DNA of 64,000 nt from Chitinophagaceae bacterium (GCA_019752045.1 JAIEMP010000004.1:1-64000), one strand, 5' to 3'. Shown: positions 8,930-17,049, counted from the stretch's first letter. A program made the numbers and translations. Notes: a model not told the origin generated them from the letters alone.

Positions 8930-8937
8930 TACCTTTG
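8930..8937 (+). promoter_or_regulatory. Bacteroidota -7 box (TACCTTTG) for rpmH
   Basis: Perfect TAnnTTTG match about 100 nt before the rpmH ATG. It would give a long 5' leader for a ribosomal protein mRNA. No clear -33 element was found. Confidence 0.5.
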
Positions 8938-9035
8938 CCGTCCTTTCACAAACAGCGGGAAGTGGTGTTCTCACTGGGTGATCTGAAATTTCCGGTTTCT
9001 CCCCGGTATTTTTAAAGCAAGTAAAACAGAAAACA

Positions 9036-9203
9036 ATGCCAGGAAAAAAACGTACATACCAACCTTCGAAGCGTCGCAGAAAAACCACACATGGTTTTCG
9101 TAAGCGTATGCAGGATGCTAATGGCCGCAAGGTATTAGCCAGCCGCCGTGCAAAGGGTCGTCATAAGCTTACCATCAGTGATGAGCGTGGTGCTAAGAAA
9201 TAA
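9036..9203 (+). CDS. rpmH: 50S ribosomal protein L34
   Basis: 55-residue basic protein that binds 23S rRNA in the large subunit. It begins [20 protein letters not shown] and continues with the conserved [21 protein letters not shown] segment, so identification is certain. It is slightly longer than the usual 44-53 residues through the tail [11 protein letters not shown], which is typical of Bacteroidota. rnpA and yidD follow, the conserved order near the replication-origin region in many bacteria, although dnaA is not seen here. A strong intrinsic terminator separates it from rnpA. Confidence 0.97.
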   Translation: MPGKKRTYQPSKRRRKTTHGFRKRMQDANGRKVLASRRAKGRHKLTISDERGAKK

Positions 9204-9229
9204 ATGATTTCTTTTTTGAAGATATCTGA

Positions 9230-9261
9230 AGTCTCACGGCAAACCGTGAGACTTTTTTATT
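9230..9261 (+). terminator. Intrinsic terminator between rpmH and rnpA
   Basis: A perfect 10-bp stem (AGTCTCACGG / CCGTGAGACT) with a 4-nt loop is followed by TTTTTTATT. It is a clear Rho-independent terminator and would reduce read-through from the abundant L34 message into rnpA. Confidence 0.88.
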
Positions 9262-9290
9262 AGTCCTTATTTCAGTTTATTTTCGATTGA

Positions 9291-9689
9291 GTGAAACAGT
9301 TTACACTTGGTAAAAAAGAACGGCTCAAAAGCCGTAAGCAAATTGAACAGCTGTTCAAAGAAGGGAAAACATTTTCTGTTCAGCCATTGAGGATTTATTA
9401 TACTGTTCAACCATCAACAGCTGATTCATCTCTTTTGCAGTTTGGTGTGGCAGTTGGTACCAAACAATTCAAACATGCAGTTGATCGTAACCGGATCAAA
9501 CGATTGATACGTGAAGCCTATCGTTTGCAAAAAAATGAATTGCACGAACAAGTGGTATCGAAAAAAAAAGCAATCAACCTGTTTTTTATTTATACCGGGA
9601 AAGAATTGCCGCAGTATCAATTGATATATGAAACGGTAAGAATAGCTTTGCAAAAACTTCAGCAAATCATTGTGCAGTCAGCAACATAA
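9291..9689 (+). CDS. rnpA: Ribonuclease P protein component
   Basis: Protein subunit of RNase P, which helps the RNA subunit remove 5' leaders from tRNA precursors. The family signature [13 protein letters not shown] lies at residues 66-78. The N-terminal [17 protein letters not shown] helix and the central basic strand also match. Length is 132 residues. The start codon is GTG at 9291, with no better ATG nearby. It overlaps yidD by about 20 bp. A strong terminator upstream suggests either read-through control or a promoter of its own. Confidence 0.95.
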   Translation: MKQFTLGKKERLKSRKQIEQLFKEGKTFSVQPLRIYYTVQPSTADSSLLQFGVAVGTKQFKHAVDRNRIKRLIREAYRLQKNELHEQVVSKKKAINLFFIYTGKELPQYQLIYETVRIALQKLQQIIVQSAT

Positions 9690-9951
9690 CAAACCATCTT
9701 TTTTTAAATGGTTGGGGAGCATCTTTAGTTTTCCGTTTGTAGTATTGATTAAATTTTATCAATACGTCATCAGTCCGGCAATTGGTCCCAAGTGCCGCTA
9801 CACACCCACCTGCAGCAATTATGCATTGCAGGCATTGAAAGAGCATGGCCCTGTAAAAGGTTTTTGGTTGAGTGTAAAACGTATCAGCAAATGTCATCCC
9901 TGGGGTGGCAGCGGTTTTGATCCTGTGCCGCCCCGTAATACAGAAAAATAA
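9670..9951 (+). CDS. yidD: Membrane protein insertion efficiency factor YidD
   Basis: Small inner-membrane-associated protein that aids YidC-dependent insertion. The conserved core is visible: [26 protein letters not shown], followed by [13 protein letters not shown]. The spacing of the three cysteines and the GxDPVP end are the hallmarks. The first available start is TTG at 9670, overlapping rnpA; a TTG at 9712 is an alternative that gives a shorter N-terminus closer to the family norm. yidC itself is not adjacent. (The core motif continues over residues 26-51.). Confidence 0.93.
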   Translation: MCSQQHNKPSFFKWLGSIFSFPFVVLIKFYQYVISPAIGPKCRYTPTCSNYALQALKEHGPVKGFWLSVKRISKCHPWGGSGFDPVPPRNTEK

Positions 9952-9967
9952 ACAACTGTTGCAGTTG

Positions 9968-10447
9968 CTAAATCAAATACGCCATCACGGCTTCATCAAT
10001 ATATTGATCTTTGCTTTTTAAGTAGGTGTATTTTTTCAGTATGCCTTCGTGATGAAAGCCTGCTTTAAGATAAAGCTGAATAGCTTTTAGATTTTGTGTT
10101 GCCACTGTTAGTTCAATCCGTAAAAAACCATGTTGTTTGGCGTAGTTAATGATCTCTTTCATCATTTGCAACCCATAACCTTTGCCCGATTTTTCAGGAT
10201 CAATCGCCAACCCGCCCAGATACACGATATGATTATTCCGGTAATGCTGCGGCACCAGTTTACACATGCCAACCGCTTCGCCGGCATCTTCAAAAATATA
10301 CAGCACTCCTCTTTTTTCAAGTTCATCAAACACCAGTTGAAAATTTTCTGCCGTCATTACTTCATACAATAAAAAAGGATTTACCTGCGGATGCATATAC
10401 AGGTAAAACATAAAATTAAAATCGGCTTGTGTGGCTTTGCGGAGCAT
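9968..10447 (-). CDS. GNAT family N-acetyltransferase
   Basis: 159-residue acetyl-CoA-dependent N-acyltransferase. Acetyl-CoA binding motif A is visible around residues 84-105 (GGLAIDPEKSGKGYG), with the Q/R-x-x-G-x-G/A type loop. The following IELTVATQNLKAIQLYLKAGF segment is the usual beta5-alpha4 region with conserved Asn and Tyr. The substrate is unknown. It is convergent with yidD, with 16 bp between. The likely cellular site is the cytosol. Confidence 0.88.
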   Translation of the reverse strand: MLRKATQADFNFMFYLYMHPQVNPFLLYEVMTAENFQLVFDELEKRGVLYIFEDAGEAVGMCKLVPQHYRNNHIVYLGGLAIDPEKSGKGYGLQMMKEIINYAKQHGFLRIELTVATQNLKAIQLYLKAGFHHEGILKKYTYLKSKDQYIDEAVMAYLI

Positions 10448-10501
10448 GGCTTCTTATTGAAAACGTTTAAGTAAAGGTTGCCGGGGCTTGAGGCATTCTT
10501 C

Positions 10502-10509
10502 CAAAATTA
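10502..10509 (-). promoter_or_regulatory. Possible -7 box (TAATTTTG) for the GNAT gene
   Basis: TAATTTTG on the minus strand, about 54 nt before the GNAT ATG, matches TAnnTTTG. The region is AT-rich, so a chance match is possible. Confidence 0.35.
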
Positions 10510-10552
10510 CCGCAATAAAGAATAATGACAAATAGTATAACTTACGTTCAAT

Positions 10553-10650
10553 GCTTTGTGCGCCTTGTGTAATTCTTTGTGATCTTTGTGGTTAAAAAAA
10601 TAGTGGCAGCGGTGTAACACAATGTACGCAAAGCGAGCACAAAGAACACA
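10553..10650. repeat. CTTTGTG / CACAAAG dispersed repeat, copy 1
   Basis: Tandem CTTTGTG-type heptamers on the left and CACAAAG-type heptamers on the right form an imperfect inverted repeat between the GNAT and tag genes. The same arrangement occurs at 38.14-38.24 kb, and the right-hand half occurs at 58.25-58.29 kb. Function is unknown; it may be a non-coding mobile or folding element. Confidence 0.55.
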
Positions 10651-10719
10651 AACTGCTGCTTTAAGAAAATGCTTCATAAAACAAAATGAATTAATTTTTA
10701 CAGTTCATATTTCCAATCA

Positions 10720-11292
10720 ATGCCAAAAGAAAAAATCCGTTGCAGCTGGTGTTTAAAAGATGAATTGTATATGCAGTATCATGATGAAGAGTGGGGAATA
10801 CCGCAACATGATGACAGACATTTGTTTGAAATGCTTTGTCTGGAAGGGGCGCAGGCAGGACTGAGCTGGTACAGCATTCTCAGCAAACGGAACAACTACC
10901 GGAAAGCTTTCAACAATTTTGATGCAAAAAAGATGGCGAAATACAACGATGAAAAAGTGGAGGCATTGTTACAGGATGCAGGCATTGTGCGGAACCGTTT
11001 AAAGGTGCATGCGTTTATACAAAATGCCAAAGCATTTCTGGCTGTGCAAAAAGAGTTTGGAAGTTTTGACAAATACATCTGGCAGTTTGTTAGCGGCAAA
11101 CCGATGATTAATAAAGTGAACAGCATGGCCGATGTGCCTGCTAAAACAGCGATTTCTGATGCAATGAGCAAAGACTTATTGAAACGTGGATTTAAGTTTG
11201 TTGGTTCTACTATTTGTTATGCATTTATGCAGGCAACAGGAATGGTAGATGATCATGTAAAGGATTGCTGGAAGAAGAAGCCCCAACCCTAA
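10720..11292 (+). CDS. tag: DNA-3-methyladenine glycosylase I
   Basis: Base-excision repair enzyme that removes 3-methyladenine from alkylated DNA. The N-terminal zinc half-site is in IRCSWC with the nearby YHDEEWG. The helix with the conserved Glu is in LEGAQAGLSWYSIL, followed by the family segment RNNYRKAFNNFD. The C-terminal zinc ligands are the His and Cys of DDHVKDCW. The length of 190 residues is normal. The last residues, PQP and the stop codon, come from a CCCTAAA-type repeat, so the native C-terminus may have been changed. Confidence 0.94.
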   Translation: MPKEKIRCSWCLKDELYMQYHDEEWGIPQHDDRHLFEMLCLEGAQAGLSWYSILSKRNNYRKAFNNFDAKKMAKYNDEKVEALLQDAGIVRNRLKVHAFIQNAKAFLAVQKEFGSFDKYIWQFVSGKPMINKVNSMADVPAKTAISDAMSKDLLKRGFKFVGSTICYAFMQATGMVDDHVKDCWKKKPQP

Positions 11293-11298
11293 AGGGAG
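11281..11298. repeat. CCCTAAA-type repeat supplying the tag stop codon
   Basis: CCCCAACCCTAAAGGGAG covers the last codons of tag and its TAA. Similar elements lie at 11.355, 12.2, 39.6, 43.2 and 61.7 kb. Confidence 0.55.
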
Positions 11299-11305
11299 AA
11301 AATAC

Positions 11306-11334
11306 AAAGCCGTTTCATAACTTGAAACGGCTTT
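11306..11334. terminator. Bidirectional terminator between tag and sod
   Basis: A perfect 11-bp stem (AAAGCCGTTTC / GAAACGGCTTT) with a 7-nt loop lies between two convergent genes. A- and T-rich ends on both sides allow termination in both directions. Confidence 0.8.
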
Positions 11335-11354
11335 AAAATATATTAGCTTAGAAG

Positions 11355-11374
11355 TCCCTTTAGGGATTTAGGGT
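11355..11374. repeat. CCCTAAA-type repeat at the 3' end of sod
   Basis: TCCCTTTAGGGATTTAGGG runs into the stop codon of the superoxide dismutase gene, so the final Pro codon and the stop come from the repeat. It is a partial inverted partner of the element at 11281-11298 on the other side of the shared terminator. Confidence 0.55.
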
Positions 11375-11967
11375 TTAAATCGTTCAGCTACTTTGCTCCA
11401 GTTAACAACATTCCAGAACGCTGCTAAATAATCAGCTCTGCGGTTCTGATATTTTAAATAGTAAGCATGTTCCCATACATCTGCTCCAAGTATTGGAGTG
11501 CCTTTTACTTCAGCTACATCCATTAAAGGATTATCCTGGTTGGGTGTAGAGCTTACTTCCAGTTTACCATTTTTTACAATCAGCCATGCCCATCCGCTTC
11601 CGAAACGTGTCATACCTGCTGCTGCAAATTTTTCTTTGAATACATCAAATGAACCAAAGGCAGCATTGATGGCATCAGCTAAAGCGCCTGTTGGTGCTCC
11701 ACCTGCATTGGGTGCCAAAGATTCCCAGAAAAAAGTATGGTTCCAGTGACCGCCACCGTTATTACGTACTGCCGGTGAAATGGTTCCTGCAACAGCTACC
11801 AGTTCTTCAATGGTTTTGTTTTCGTGTTCTGTACCCGCCACTGCTTTATTGAGATTATCAACATAAGCCTGGTGATGTTTACCATGATGGATCTGCATGG
11901 TAGTTGTATCAATATGAGGTTCTAATGCATCGTGTGCGTAAGGGAGTGCTGCTAATGTAAATGCCAT
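11368..11967 (-). CDS. Superoxide dismutase (Fe/Mn family)
   Basis: Cytosolic enzyme that converts superoxide to oxygen and hydrogen peroxide. The four metal ligands are visible: His27 (in MQIHHGKHH), His77 ([11 protein letters not shown]), Asp163 and His167 (DVWEHAYY). The family length of about 200 residues is met. The sequence alone does not settle Fe versus Mn. A perfect -7 box lies 37 nt upstream. It is convergent with tag across a shared terminator. Confidence 0.95.
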   Translation of the reverse strand: MAFTLAALPYAHDALEPHIDTTTMQIHHGKHHQAYVDNLNKAVAGTEHENKTIEELVAVAGTISPAVRNNGGGHWNHTFFWESLAPNAGGAPTGALADAINAAFGSFDVFKEKFAAAGMTRFGSGWAWLIVKNGKLEVSSTPNQDNPLMDVAEVKGTPILGADVWEHAYYLKYQNRRADYLAAFWNVVNWSKVAERFKP

Positions 11968-12004
11968 AGTGTTTTAATTTTTGAATGACTTATTGAAAAG
12001 AAAA

Positions 12005-12012
12005 CAAAGGTA
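12005..12012 (-). promoter_or_regulatory. -7 box (TACCTTTG) for superoxide dismutase
   Basis: Perfect TAnnTTTG on the minus strand, 37 nt upstream of the sod ATG, giving a short leader of about 30 nt. No operator was recognised. Confidence 0.55.
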
Positions 12013-12100
12013 CTGACAGTTTATGGATTCTGTTATTTACAAAAATGAATTCTTTCTTATGTCAAACATCGAGGCTGGCCTGTCAGGCTTTTTCTTGAAC

Positions 12101-12574
12101 TTATCGTTTTGATGCAAAAAAATCTTTCATCAGTTGGGCACATTCCTCTTTCAACACACCGGCGCTGACTTCTGCTTTTTGATGAAAAGGAAAGGCCCCC
12201 TCCCGACCTCCCCCAAGAGGTGAGGAGGAATAGTCACCTGTAATTTTTTTATGCCCGTTCTTTTCATCGCTTGCACCCCAAACAATACGGCTGATCTTGC
12301 TCCAGTACAAAGCTCCGGCACACATTAAACAAGGTTCTACTGTTACATACAAAGTTGCACCGGGTAAATATTTGGCGCCTATCTGACTGAAAGCAGAAGT
12401 TAACGCAATCATCTCTGCATGTGCTGTGGGATCATTTAGTTTCTCTACCATATTGTGCCCACGTGCTATCAACTTACCATCCATTACTACCACAGCACCT
12501 ACGGGTACTTCGCCTTCTTCAAAAGCAAGATGTGCTTCCCGTAAAGCCTGTTTCATAAAATGTACATCTGTCAT
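12101..12574 (-). CDS. TadA-type nucleoside deaminase with a repeat-encoded insertion
   Basis: Zinc deaminase of the tRNA-adenosine/guanine deaminase family, 157 residues. The zinc motif HAEM (His52, Glu54) and PCLMC (Cys82, Cys85) are intact. The likely role is A-to-I conversion at the tRNA-Arg wobble position, though a guanine or other nucleoside deaminase is not excluded. I chose the ATG at 12574, which gives MTDVHFMKQALREA; a longer in-frame start adds unrelated residues. Residues 114-128 (YSSSPLGGGREGAFP) are foreign-looking and are encoded by the repeat at 12194-12230. They sit in the C-terminal part after the core fold, so activity may be kept. Confidence 0.88.
   Translation of the reverse strand: MTDVHFMKQALREAHLAFEEGEVPVGAVVVMDGKLIARGHNMVEKLNDPTAHAEMIALTSAFSQIGAKYLPGATLYVTVEPCLMCAGALYWSKISRIVWGASDEKNGHKKITGDYSSSPLGGGREGAFPFHQKAEVSAGVLKEECAQLMKDFFASKR
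12194..12230. repeat. C-rich repeat inserted in the deaminase gene
   Basis: A C- and G-rich stretch (CCCCCTCCCGACCTCCCCC followed by a GAGGTGAGGAGG arm) lies within the coding frame and is read as a PLGGGREG-type peptide. It closely resembles the element at 61.71 kb inside the delta' gene. Confidence 0.7.
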
Positions 12575-12686
12575 AAAACGAAGATACTTATACCATCTTG
12601 ATTTACTAAAGAGTGCAATCGGTAAATCCTGAAAGGAATTATTCCCACACATCAGAGAAAGACAGTGAGGAGGAATAAAGCTTTGT

Positions 12687-12694
12687 TACATTTG
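12687..12694 (+). promoter_or_regulatory. -7 box (TACATTTG) for aldehyde dehydrogenase
   Basis: Perfect TAnnTTTG match about 48 nt upstream of the ATG. The same octamer precedes batD and gldH. Confidence 0.5.
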
Positions 12695-12742
12695 TAAGGA
12701 AGGGTTGCTGTTAAAAGCAAATTCATCGAAAGAAAAAATACC

Positions 12743-14131
12743 ATGATGAATCCATATCAACATATATATGATGAACAGGTTGCATTTTTTAAATCGGGTG
12801 CAACAAGATCATTTGCTTTCCGTAAAGCACAACTGCAAAAACTGGAATCTGTTTTTCGATCAAACAGCAAACTGATTGAAGATGCATTGTACAAAGATCT
12901 CCGCAAGCATCCGCAGGAAACGTATATGACAGAGTTGGGTCCAACCTATGAAGAGATCAATGTGCAACTGAAAGGAATGAGGCAGTGGATGCAACCTCAA
13001 ACAGTGCATACGCCCTTGTATTTATTACCATCAGTTACTAAATTATATCCTGATCCGGTTGGTAATGTGTTGGTGATCTCTCCCTGGAACTATCCTATCC
13101 TGCTCACTTTCCGTGCAGTGGCCGGAGCAATGGCAGCAGGGAACACGGTGCTTATTAAACCATCTGAACAAAGTGCCCATTCATCGGCAGTGATGGCGAA
13201 ACTGATCAATGAACATTTTCCTGCGGGCTATCTGCATGTTGTAGAAGGACATGGTGTAGATGTATTGCCTGCATTATTAGAAAACTTTCATTTCGGTCAT
13301 GTACTGTTTACCGGCGGTATTGAGATTGGTAAAAAAATTATGGCGATGGCTGCCACACAATTATCACCCGTTTCATTGGAGCTCGGTGGTAAAAGTCCTT
13401 GTATTGTTGATGCAACAGCCGATATTAAAATGGCGGCAAAACGGATTGTGTGGGGTAAGTTGCTCAACTGCGGACAGGTTTGTGTAGCACCCGATTATTT
13501 AGTAGTACATGCATCAGTAAAAGAAAAATTAATTGAAGAAATAATTTTCAACATCGAAAAATCGTACGGAAAAAATCAGGAGGCGAATGATAACTATGGC
13601 CGTATGATCAGTGATAAACGCTTTGAAGCTGTGTGCAAATATTTACAGGAAGGAACTATTCGTTATGGTGGCCAAACCAATGCAGACGATAAATTTATTG
13701 CACCAACTATTCTCGAAGAGGTTGCTGCAGATGCGGCTGTAATGAAAGAAGAAATCTTTGGTCCGGTGTTGCCTGTATTTACATTCACAGAAAAAGAAGA
13801 AGTGCTGCAGCTGATAGAAAAAAATCCGCACCCGCTGGCATTGTATTTATTTACAACAAACAAAAAAACCGAACAGTATTTTATTGAACGGGTACAATTT
13901 GGTGCAGGCTGTATTAATGAAACTGTTTATCAAATAGGTAACAGCAATATTCCTTTTGGCGGCATTGGTACAAGCGGACATGGTGGCTATTTGGGAAAAT
14001 TTTCGTTTGATACGTTTACACATTACAAAGGAGTGGTAAAAAAATCAAACTGGTTCGAACCTTTTTTCCGTTATCCTCCTTTCAATAAACTTAAACACAA
14101 CCTCTGGAAGACAGTGATTGGCAGAAAATAA
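12743..14131 (+). CDS. Aldehyde dehydrogenase family protein
   Basis: 462-residue NAD(P)-dependent aldehyde dehydrogenase, class 3-like by length and by its lack of an N-terminal extension. The catalytic Glu213 is in LELGGKSPC and the nucleophile Cys247 in NCGQVCVAP. The cofactor-binding segment VLVISPWNYPILLT and the GNTVLIKPSE motif are intact. A hydrophobic or amphipathic C-terminus (FFRYPPFNKLKHNLW) resembles membrane-anchoring tails of fatty aldehyde dehydrogenases; that reading is inference. Two adjacent ATGs are available. The glutathione peroxidase gene follows after 3 bp, so the two are likely co-transcribed, perhaps to deal with lipid oxidation products. Confidence 0.93.
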   Translation: MMNPYQHIYDEQVAFFKSGATRSFAFRKAQLQKLESVFRSNSKLIEDALYKDLRKHPQETYMTELGPTYEEINVQLKGMRQWMQPQTVHTPLYLLPSVTKLYPDPVGNVLVISPWNYPILLTFRAVAGAMAAGNTVLIKPSEQSAHSSAVMAKLINEHFPAGYLHVVEGHGVDVLPALLENFHFGHVLFTGGIEIGKKIMAMAATQLSPVSLELGGKSPCIVDATADIKMAAKRIVWGKLLNCGQVCVAPDYLVVHASVKEKLIEEIIFNIEKSYGKNQEANDNYGRMISDKRFEAVCKYLQEGTIRYGGQTNADDKFIAPTILEEVAADAAVMKEEIFGPVLPVFTFTEKEEVLQLIEKNPHPLALYLFTTNKKTEQYFIERVQFGAGCINETVYQIGNSNIPFGGIGTSGHGGYLGKFSFDTFTHYKGVVKKSNWFEPFFRYPPFNKLKHNLWKTVIGRK

Positions 14132-14134
14132 ATC

Positions 14135-14803
14135 ATGCGTAAACTAAAACAGCTGCTAATTGTATTGATTGTATGCATTGCTACTTTTGCAGCATATGTT
14201 TTATTCATCAACAGAAATAGTGAAAGTATGACACTGAGACAAAAACTTTTAAAAACAGTATATCCTGTTTTCATGGCTTTTCGCACAAAGGCGAAATTGT
14301 TTGGGAAAAGAAGTATAGTTCCCCCGGCACCCTTCCATTCGTTAAAAGCAATTGCCAATAATGGAAGTGAATTTGATTTTGCGCAATTAAAAGGAAAGAA
14401 AGTATTACTTGTAAATACCGCCAGTGATTGCGGATTTACTCCACAATATGACCAGCTTCAGGAGCTGCATGAAAAATTCAAAGACCAACTGGTAATTCTT
14501 GGTTTTCCTGCAAATGATTTTAAAGAACAGGAAAAAGGAAGCGATGAAGACATAGCAGCGTTTTGTAAAAAAAATTTCGGCGTTACGTTTCCTTTAATGA
14601 AAAAATCAACCGTTAAAAAAGGCCCAGAACAGAACAATGTGTTTAAATGGTTGAGCGATTCAACTCTGAATGGCTGGAGCAACAAACAACCCAGTTGGAA
14701 TTTTTCAAAATACCTGGTTGATGAAAACGGACATCTTGTTCATTATTTCGATCCGTCCATATCGCCGTTAAGTGATGAAGTGATCAACGAGCTTAAAAAG
14801 TAA
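14135..14803 (+). CDS. Membrane-anchored glutathione peroxidase-like thiol peroxidase
   Basis: 222-residue peroxidase of the GPx family with an N-terminal hydrophobic anchor (about residues 5-26). The peroxidatic Cys99 lies in NTASDCGFTPQY. The Gln of the tetrad is in GFPANDFKEQEKG and the Trp/Asn pair in PSWNFSKYL. A second Cys144 (AAFCKKNFGV) is placed as the resolving cysteine of thioredoxin-dependent members. No selenocysteine is used. The anchor probably places the domain on the periplasmic face. It directly follows the aldehyde dehydrogenase gene. Confidence 0.92.
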   Translation: MRKLKQLLIVLIVCIATFAAYVLFINRNSESMTLRQKLLKTVYPVFMAFRTKAKLFGKRSIVPPAPFHSLKAIANNGSEFDFAQLKGKKVLLVNTASDCGFTPQYDQLQELHEKFKDQLVILGFPANDFKEQEKGSDEDIAAFCKKNFGVTFPLMKKSTVKKGPEQNNVFKWLSDSTLNGWSNKQPSWNFSKYLVDENGHLVHYFDPSISPLSDEVINELKK

Positions 14804-14813
14804 ATCAAAGAAT

Positions 14814-15446
14814 ATGCATGAAGAACACAGCAGCCTCCGACTTGAAATTGCCAACAGCATTACACATGGCATAGGAATTATTTTTGGTATTGCTGCATTG
14901 CCGGTATTAGGTACGCTGGCAGCAGCTAAAAACAATATACCTGCGGTAGTTGGGGCATCAGTTTATGGTTTTTGTTTTTTATTACTATTTACCTTTTCAA
15001 CTTTGTATCATGCCTTTCAACACCCAAGGGTAAAAAAAGTACTGCATGTGTTTGATCATGTGAGTATTTATTTTTTAATAGCAGGTACCTACACACCGTT
15101 CCTTTTAAATTATATGATGAATGCAACCGGTATCACCATGCTGGTGGTGTTATGGAGTCTCACTTTTCTGGGTATTTTTTTCAAACTGTTTTTCACAGGC
15201 AGGTTTAATTTTATTTCTACCCTGATCTATGTGGGCATGGGTTGGATATTACTCTTCAGCGGAAAACAGTTTTTTCAGGCAGTTCCCTGGCCTGTTTTAC
15301 TCATGATCATCATTGGCGGTGTATTGTACAGCATTGGTGTCATTTTTTATTTATGGGAGAAACTGTATTACCATCATGTAATCTGGCATTTATTTGTGCT
15401 GGCTGCTGCAATTTGTCATTATGTAGCTGTATTATTAATGGTTTAA
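14814..15446 (+). CDS. Hemolysin III / PAQR family membrane protein
   Basis: 210-residue protein with about seven hydrophobic segments. Conserved PAQR/HlyIII features are visible: the N-terminal EIANSITHGIG, the STLYHAFQH histidine segment, the FDHVSIYFLIAGTYTPF motif and the C-terminal IWHLFVLAAAICHY. These His and Asp residues are thought to bind zinc in the membrane. It is likely co-transcribed with the neighbours on both sides, given gaps of 10 bp or less. The bacterial function is unclear; the hemolysin name is historical. Confidence 0.92.
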   Translation: MHEEHSSLRLEIANSITHGIGIIFGIAALPVLGTLAAAKNNIPAVVGASVYGFCFLLLFTFSTLYHAFQHPRVKKVLHVFDHVSIYFLIAGTYTPFLLNYMMNATGITMLVVLWSLTFLGIFFKLFFTGRFNFISTLIYVGMGWILLFSGKQFFQAVPWPVLLMIIIGGVLYSIGVIFYLWEKLYYHHVIWHLFVLAAAICHYVAVLLMV

Positions 15447-15452
15447 TTTCTT

Positions 15453-16442
15453 ATGGCACAACTCCCTGAATACAATCCTTTACTTCCTTTCATTAAAGCT
15501 AACTGGAACGGAAACCCGTTGAAGGATCAACAGCAATATATCAATCTAGACGGTCCATCGGAGCGCTCGTTTGCAGAGTTGTTTAAATGGCAAACGGAGA
15601 CAAATCCGTTAAAAAAATTCAAACAAAAACAACAGACGGTCGTTGATGTGTGCCTTAACAAACACATTGTAAGTAACAGAGAAGATGGAATTGTTTGGCT
15701 GGGTCATGCATGTTTTCTGTTTACATTAAGTGGAAAGCATTTTATTACTGATCCTGTTTTTTACAATGTGGGACCTGTAAAACGATTTACTCCTTTGCCA
15801 TGTGATGTAGCCGATCTGAAAGAGATTGATTACATTTTGTTATCGCACAATCACCGTGATCATGCTGATAAAAAAAGTATGCAGCATCTATGTGCCATTA
15901 ATCCAACAGCGATTATTCTTACCGGTTTGAACATTGCAGCATTATTGCGTAGCTGGAAGATTGCAAATCCTATAATTGAAGCAGGATGGTATCAACAATA
16001 TCATCTTGAAACAGATGTGCAAATCACTTACCTGCCTGCCAAACATTGGAACAGAAGAGGGTTGCACGACATGAACAATATGTTATGGGGTAGTTTTATG
16101 TTGCAGGGACCTCACCAAAAAATTTACTTTGGTGCAGACAGTGGATTAGGGATTCATTTTACAGAGATTGCACAACTCTTCCCAAACATTGATATTGCAT
16201 TGCTGGGTATTGGCGCATACAAACCGGAATGGTTTATGGCAACGGCACATACTAGCCCGGCTGATGCATTGATTGCTTTTGAACAACTGCAGGCCAAACA
16301 ACTGATCCCTATGCATCATGGTACATTTGATATGGGCGATGAACCGATCTTTTATCCCAAGCAGGAAATGTTATTGCTGCAGGAAAAATTCAACATCAAC
16401 ATTGTTGAGCATCTTTCTATCGGAAACAAACTGCAGTTGTAG
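15453..16442 (+). CDS. MBL-fold metallo-hydrolase, NAPE-PLD/UlaG-like
   Basis: 329-residue metallo-beta-lactamase-fold enzyme. The metal motif HNHRDH is seen in LLSHNHRDHADKKS; the upstream WLGHACFLF and the C-terminal IPMHHGTF and FGADSG segments supply further ligands. The layout resembles N-acyl-phosphatidylethanolamine phospholipase D and UlaG-like hydrolases, so a lipid or phosphodiester substrate is possible. No signal peptide is seen, so it is probably cytosolic. It begins 6 bp after the HlyIII gene, in a likely operon with the aldehyde dehydrogenase and peroxidase. Confidence 0.88.
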   Translation: MAQLPEYNPLLPFIKANWNGNPLKDQQQYINLDGPSERSFAELFKWQTETNPLKKFKQKQQTVVDVCLNKHIVSNREDGIVWLGHACFLFTLSGKHFITDPVFYNVGPVKRFTPLPCDVADLKEIDYILLSHNHRDHADKKSMQHLCAINPTAIILTGLNIAALLRSWKIANPIIEAGWYQQYHLETDVQITYLPAKHWNRRGLHDMNNMLWGSFMLQGPHQKIYFGADSGLGIHFTEIAQLFPNIDIALLGIGAYKPEWFMATAHTSPADALIAFEQLQAKQLIPMHHGTFDMGDEPIFYPKQEMLLLQEKFNINIVEHLSIGNKLQL

Positions 16443-16465
16443 TATCTTACTATAAATCAATTTAC

Positions 16466-16981
16466 ATGTTCAGTAAAGCAGATATTGAGCAATATTTTTC
16501 AGCAGAAAAGCAAGGCAGTCTTTTTTTTCTGGCTGTTGGCATTGTTGCTGTTATTGCAGCAATTGTTTTGTTTTTTGTATTGAAGACACCCTTTTATAAA
16601 GGGTTTGCAGTTCCAATGCTTGTTGTGGGGTTGATTGCAGGAGCAATTGGTTTTACAATTTACAAACGAAGTGATGCCGACCGGATCAGAAATGTATATG
16701 CCTATGATATGGATCCTTCTCAACTCAAACAGAAAGAGTATCCACGCATGCAGAAAGTGATGAAGAGCTTTAACATCATTATTATTTTTGAAGTTGTGTT
16801 TCTCGTAATTGGCAGTTGTTTGTTCTTTTATTTCAGGACAAGTGCTGTACATCAACTCTGGAGTGGAATTGGCGCAGGTCTTTTTCTAATGGCTGTTGCA
16901 GCTTTGTTACTGGATATGGCTGCACAACGCAGAGCTGCTGTTTACACAAAGGGGCTTGAAGCATTTGTAACAAAACAATAA
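16466..16981 (+). CDS. Hypothetical four-helix membrane protein
   Basis: 171-residue protein with four clear hydrophobic segments (about 18-40, 46-65, 101-122 and 129-150). A polar loop between helices 2 and 3 carries charged residues. I do not recognise a motif. It lies 23 bp after the MBL-fold gene, so it is probably the last gene of the same operon. Inner-membrane location is inferred. Confidence 0.75.
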   Translation: MFSKADIEQYFSAEKQGSLFFLAVGIVAVIAAIVLFFVLKTPFYKGFAVPMLVVGLIAGAIGFTIYKRSDADRIRNVYAYDMDPSQLKQKEYPRMQKVMKSFNIIIIFEVVFLVIGSCLFFYFRTSAVHQLWSGIGAGLFLMAVAALLLDMAAQRRAAVYTKGLEAFVTKQ

Positions 16982-17049
16982 AAGAGAGTTGTTATACATT
17001 CTTAAAAATGTTGTACAGTCACCCGTTGGGTGAACAGACAACTGTAAGC

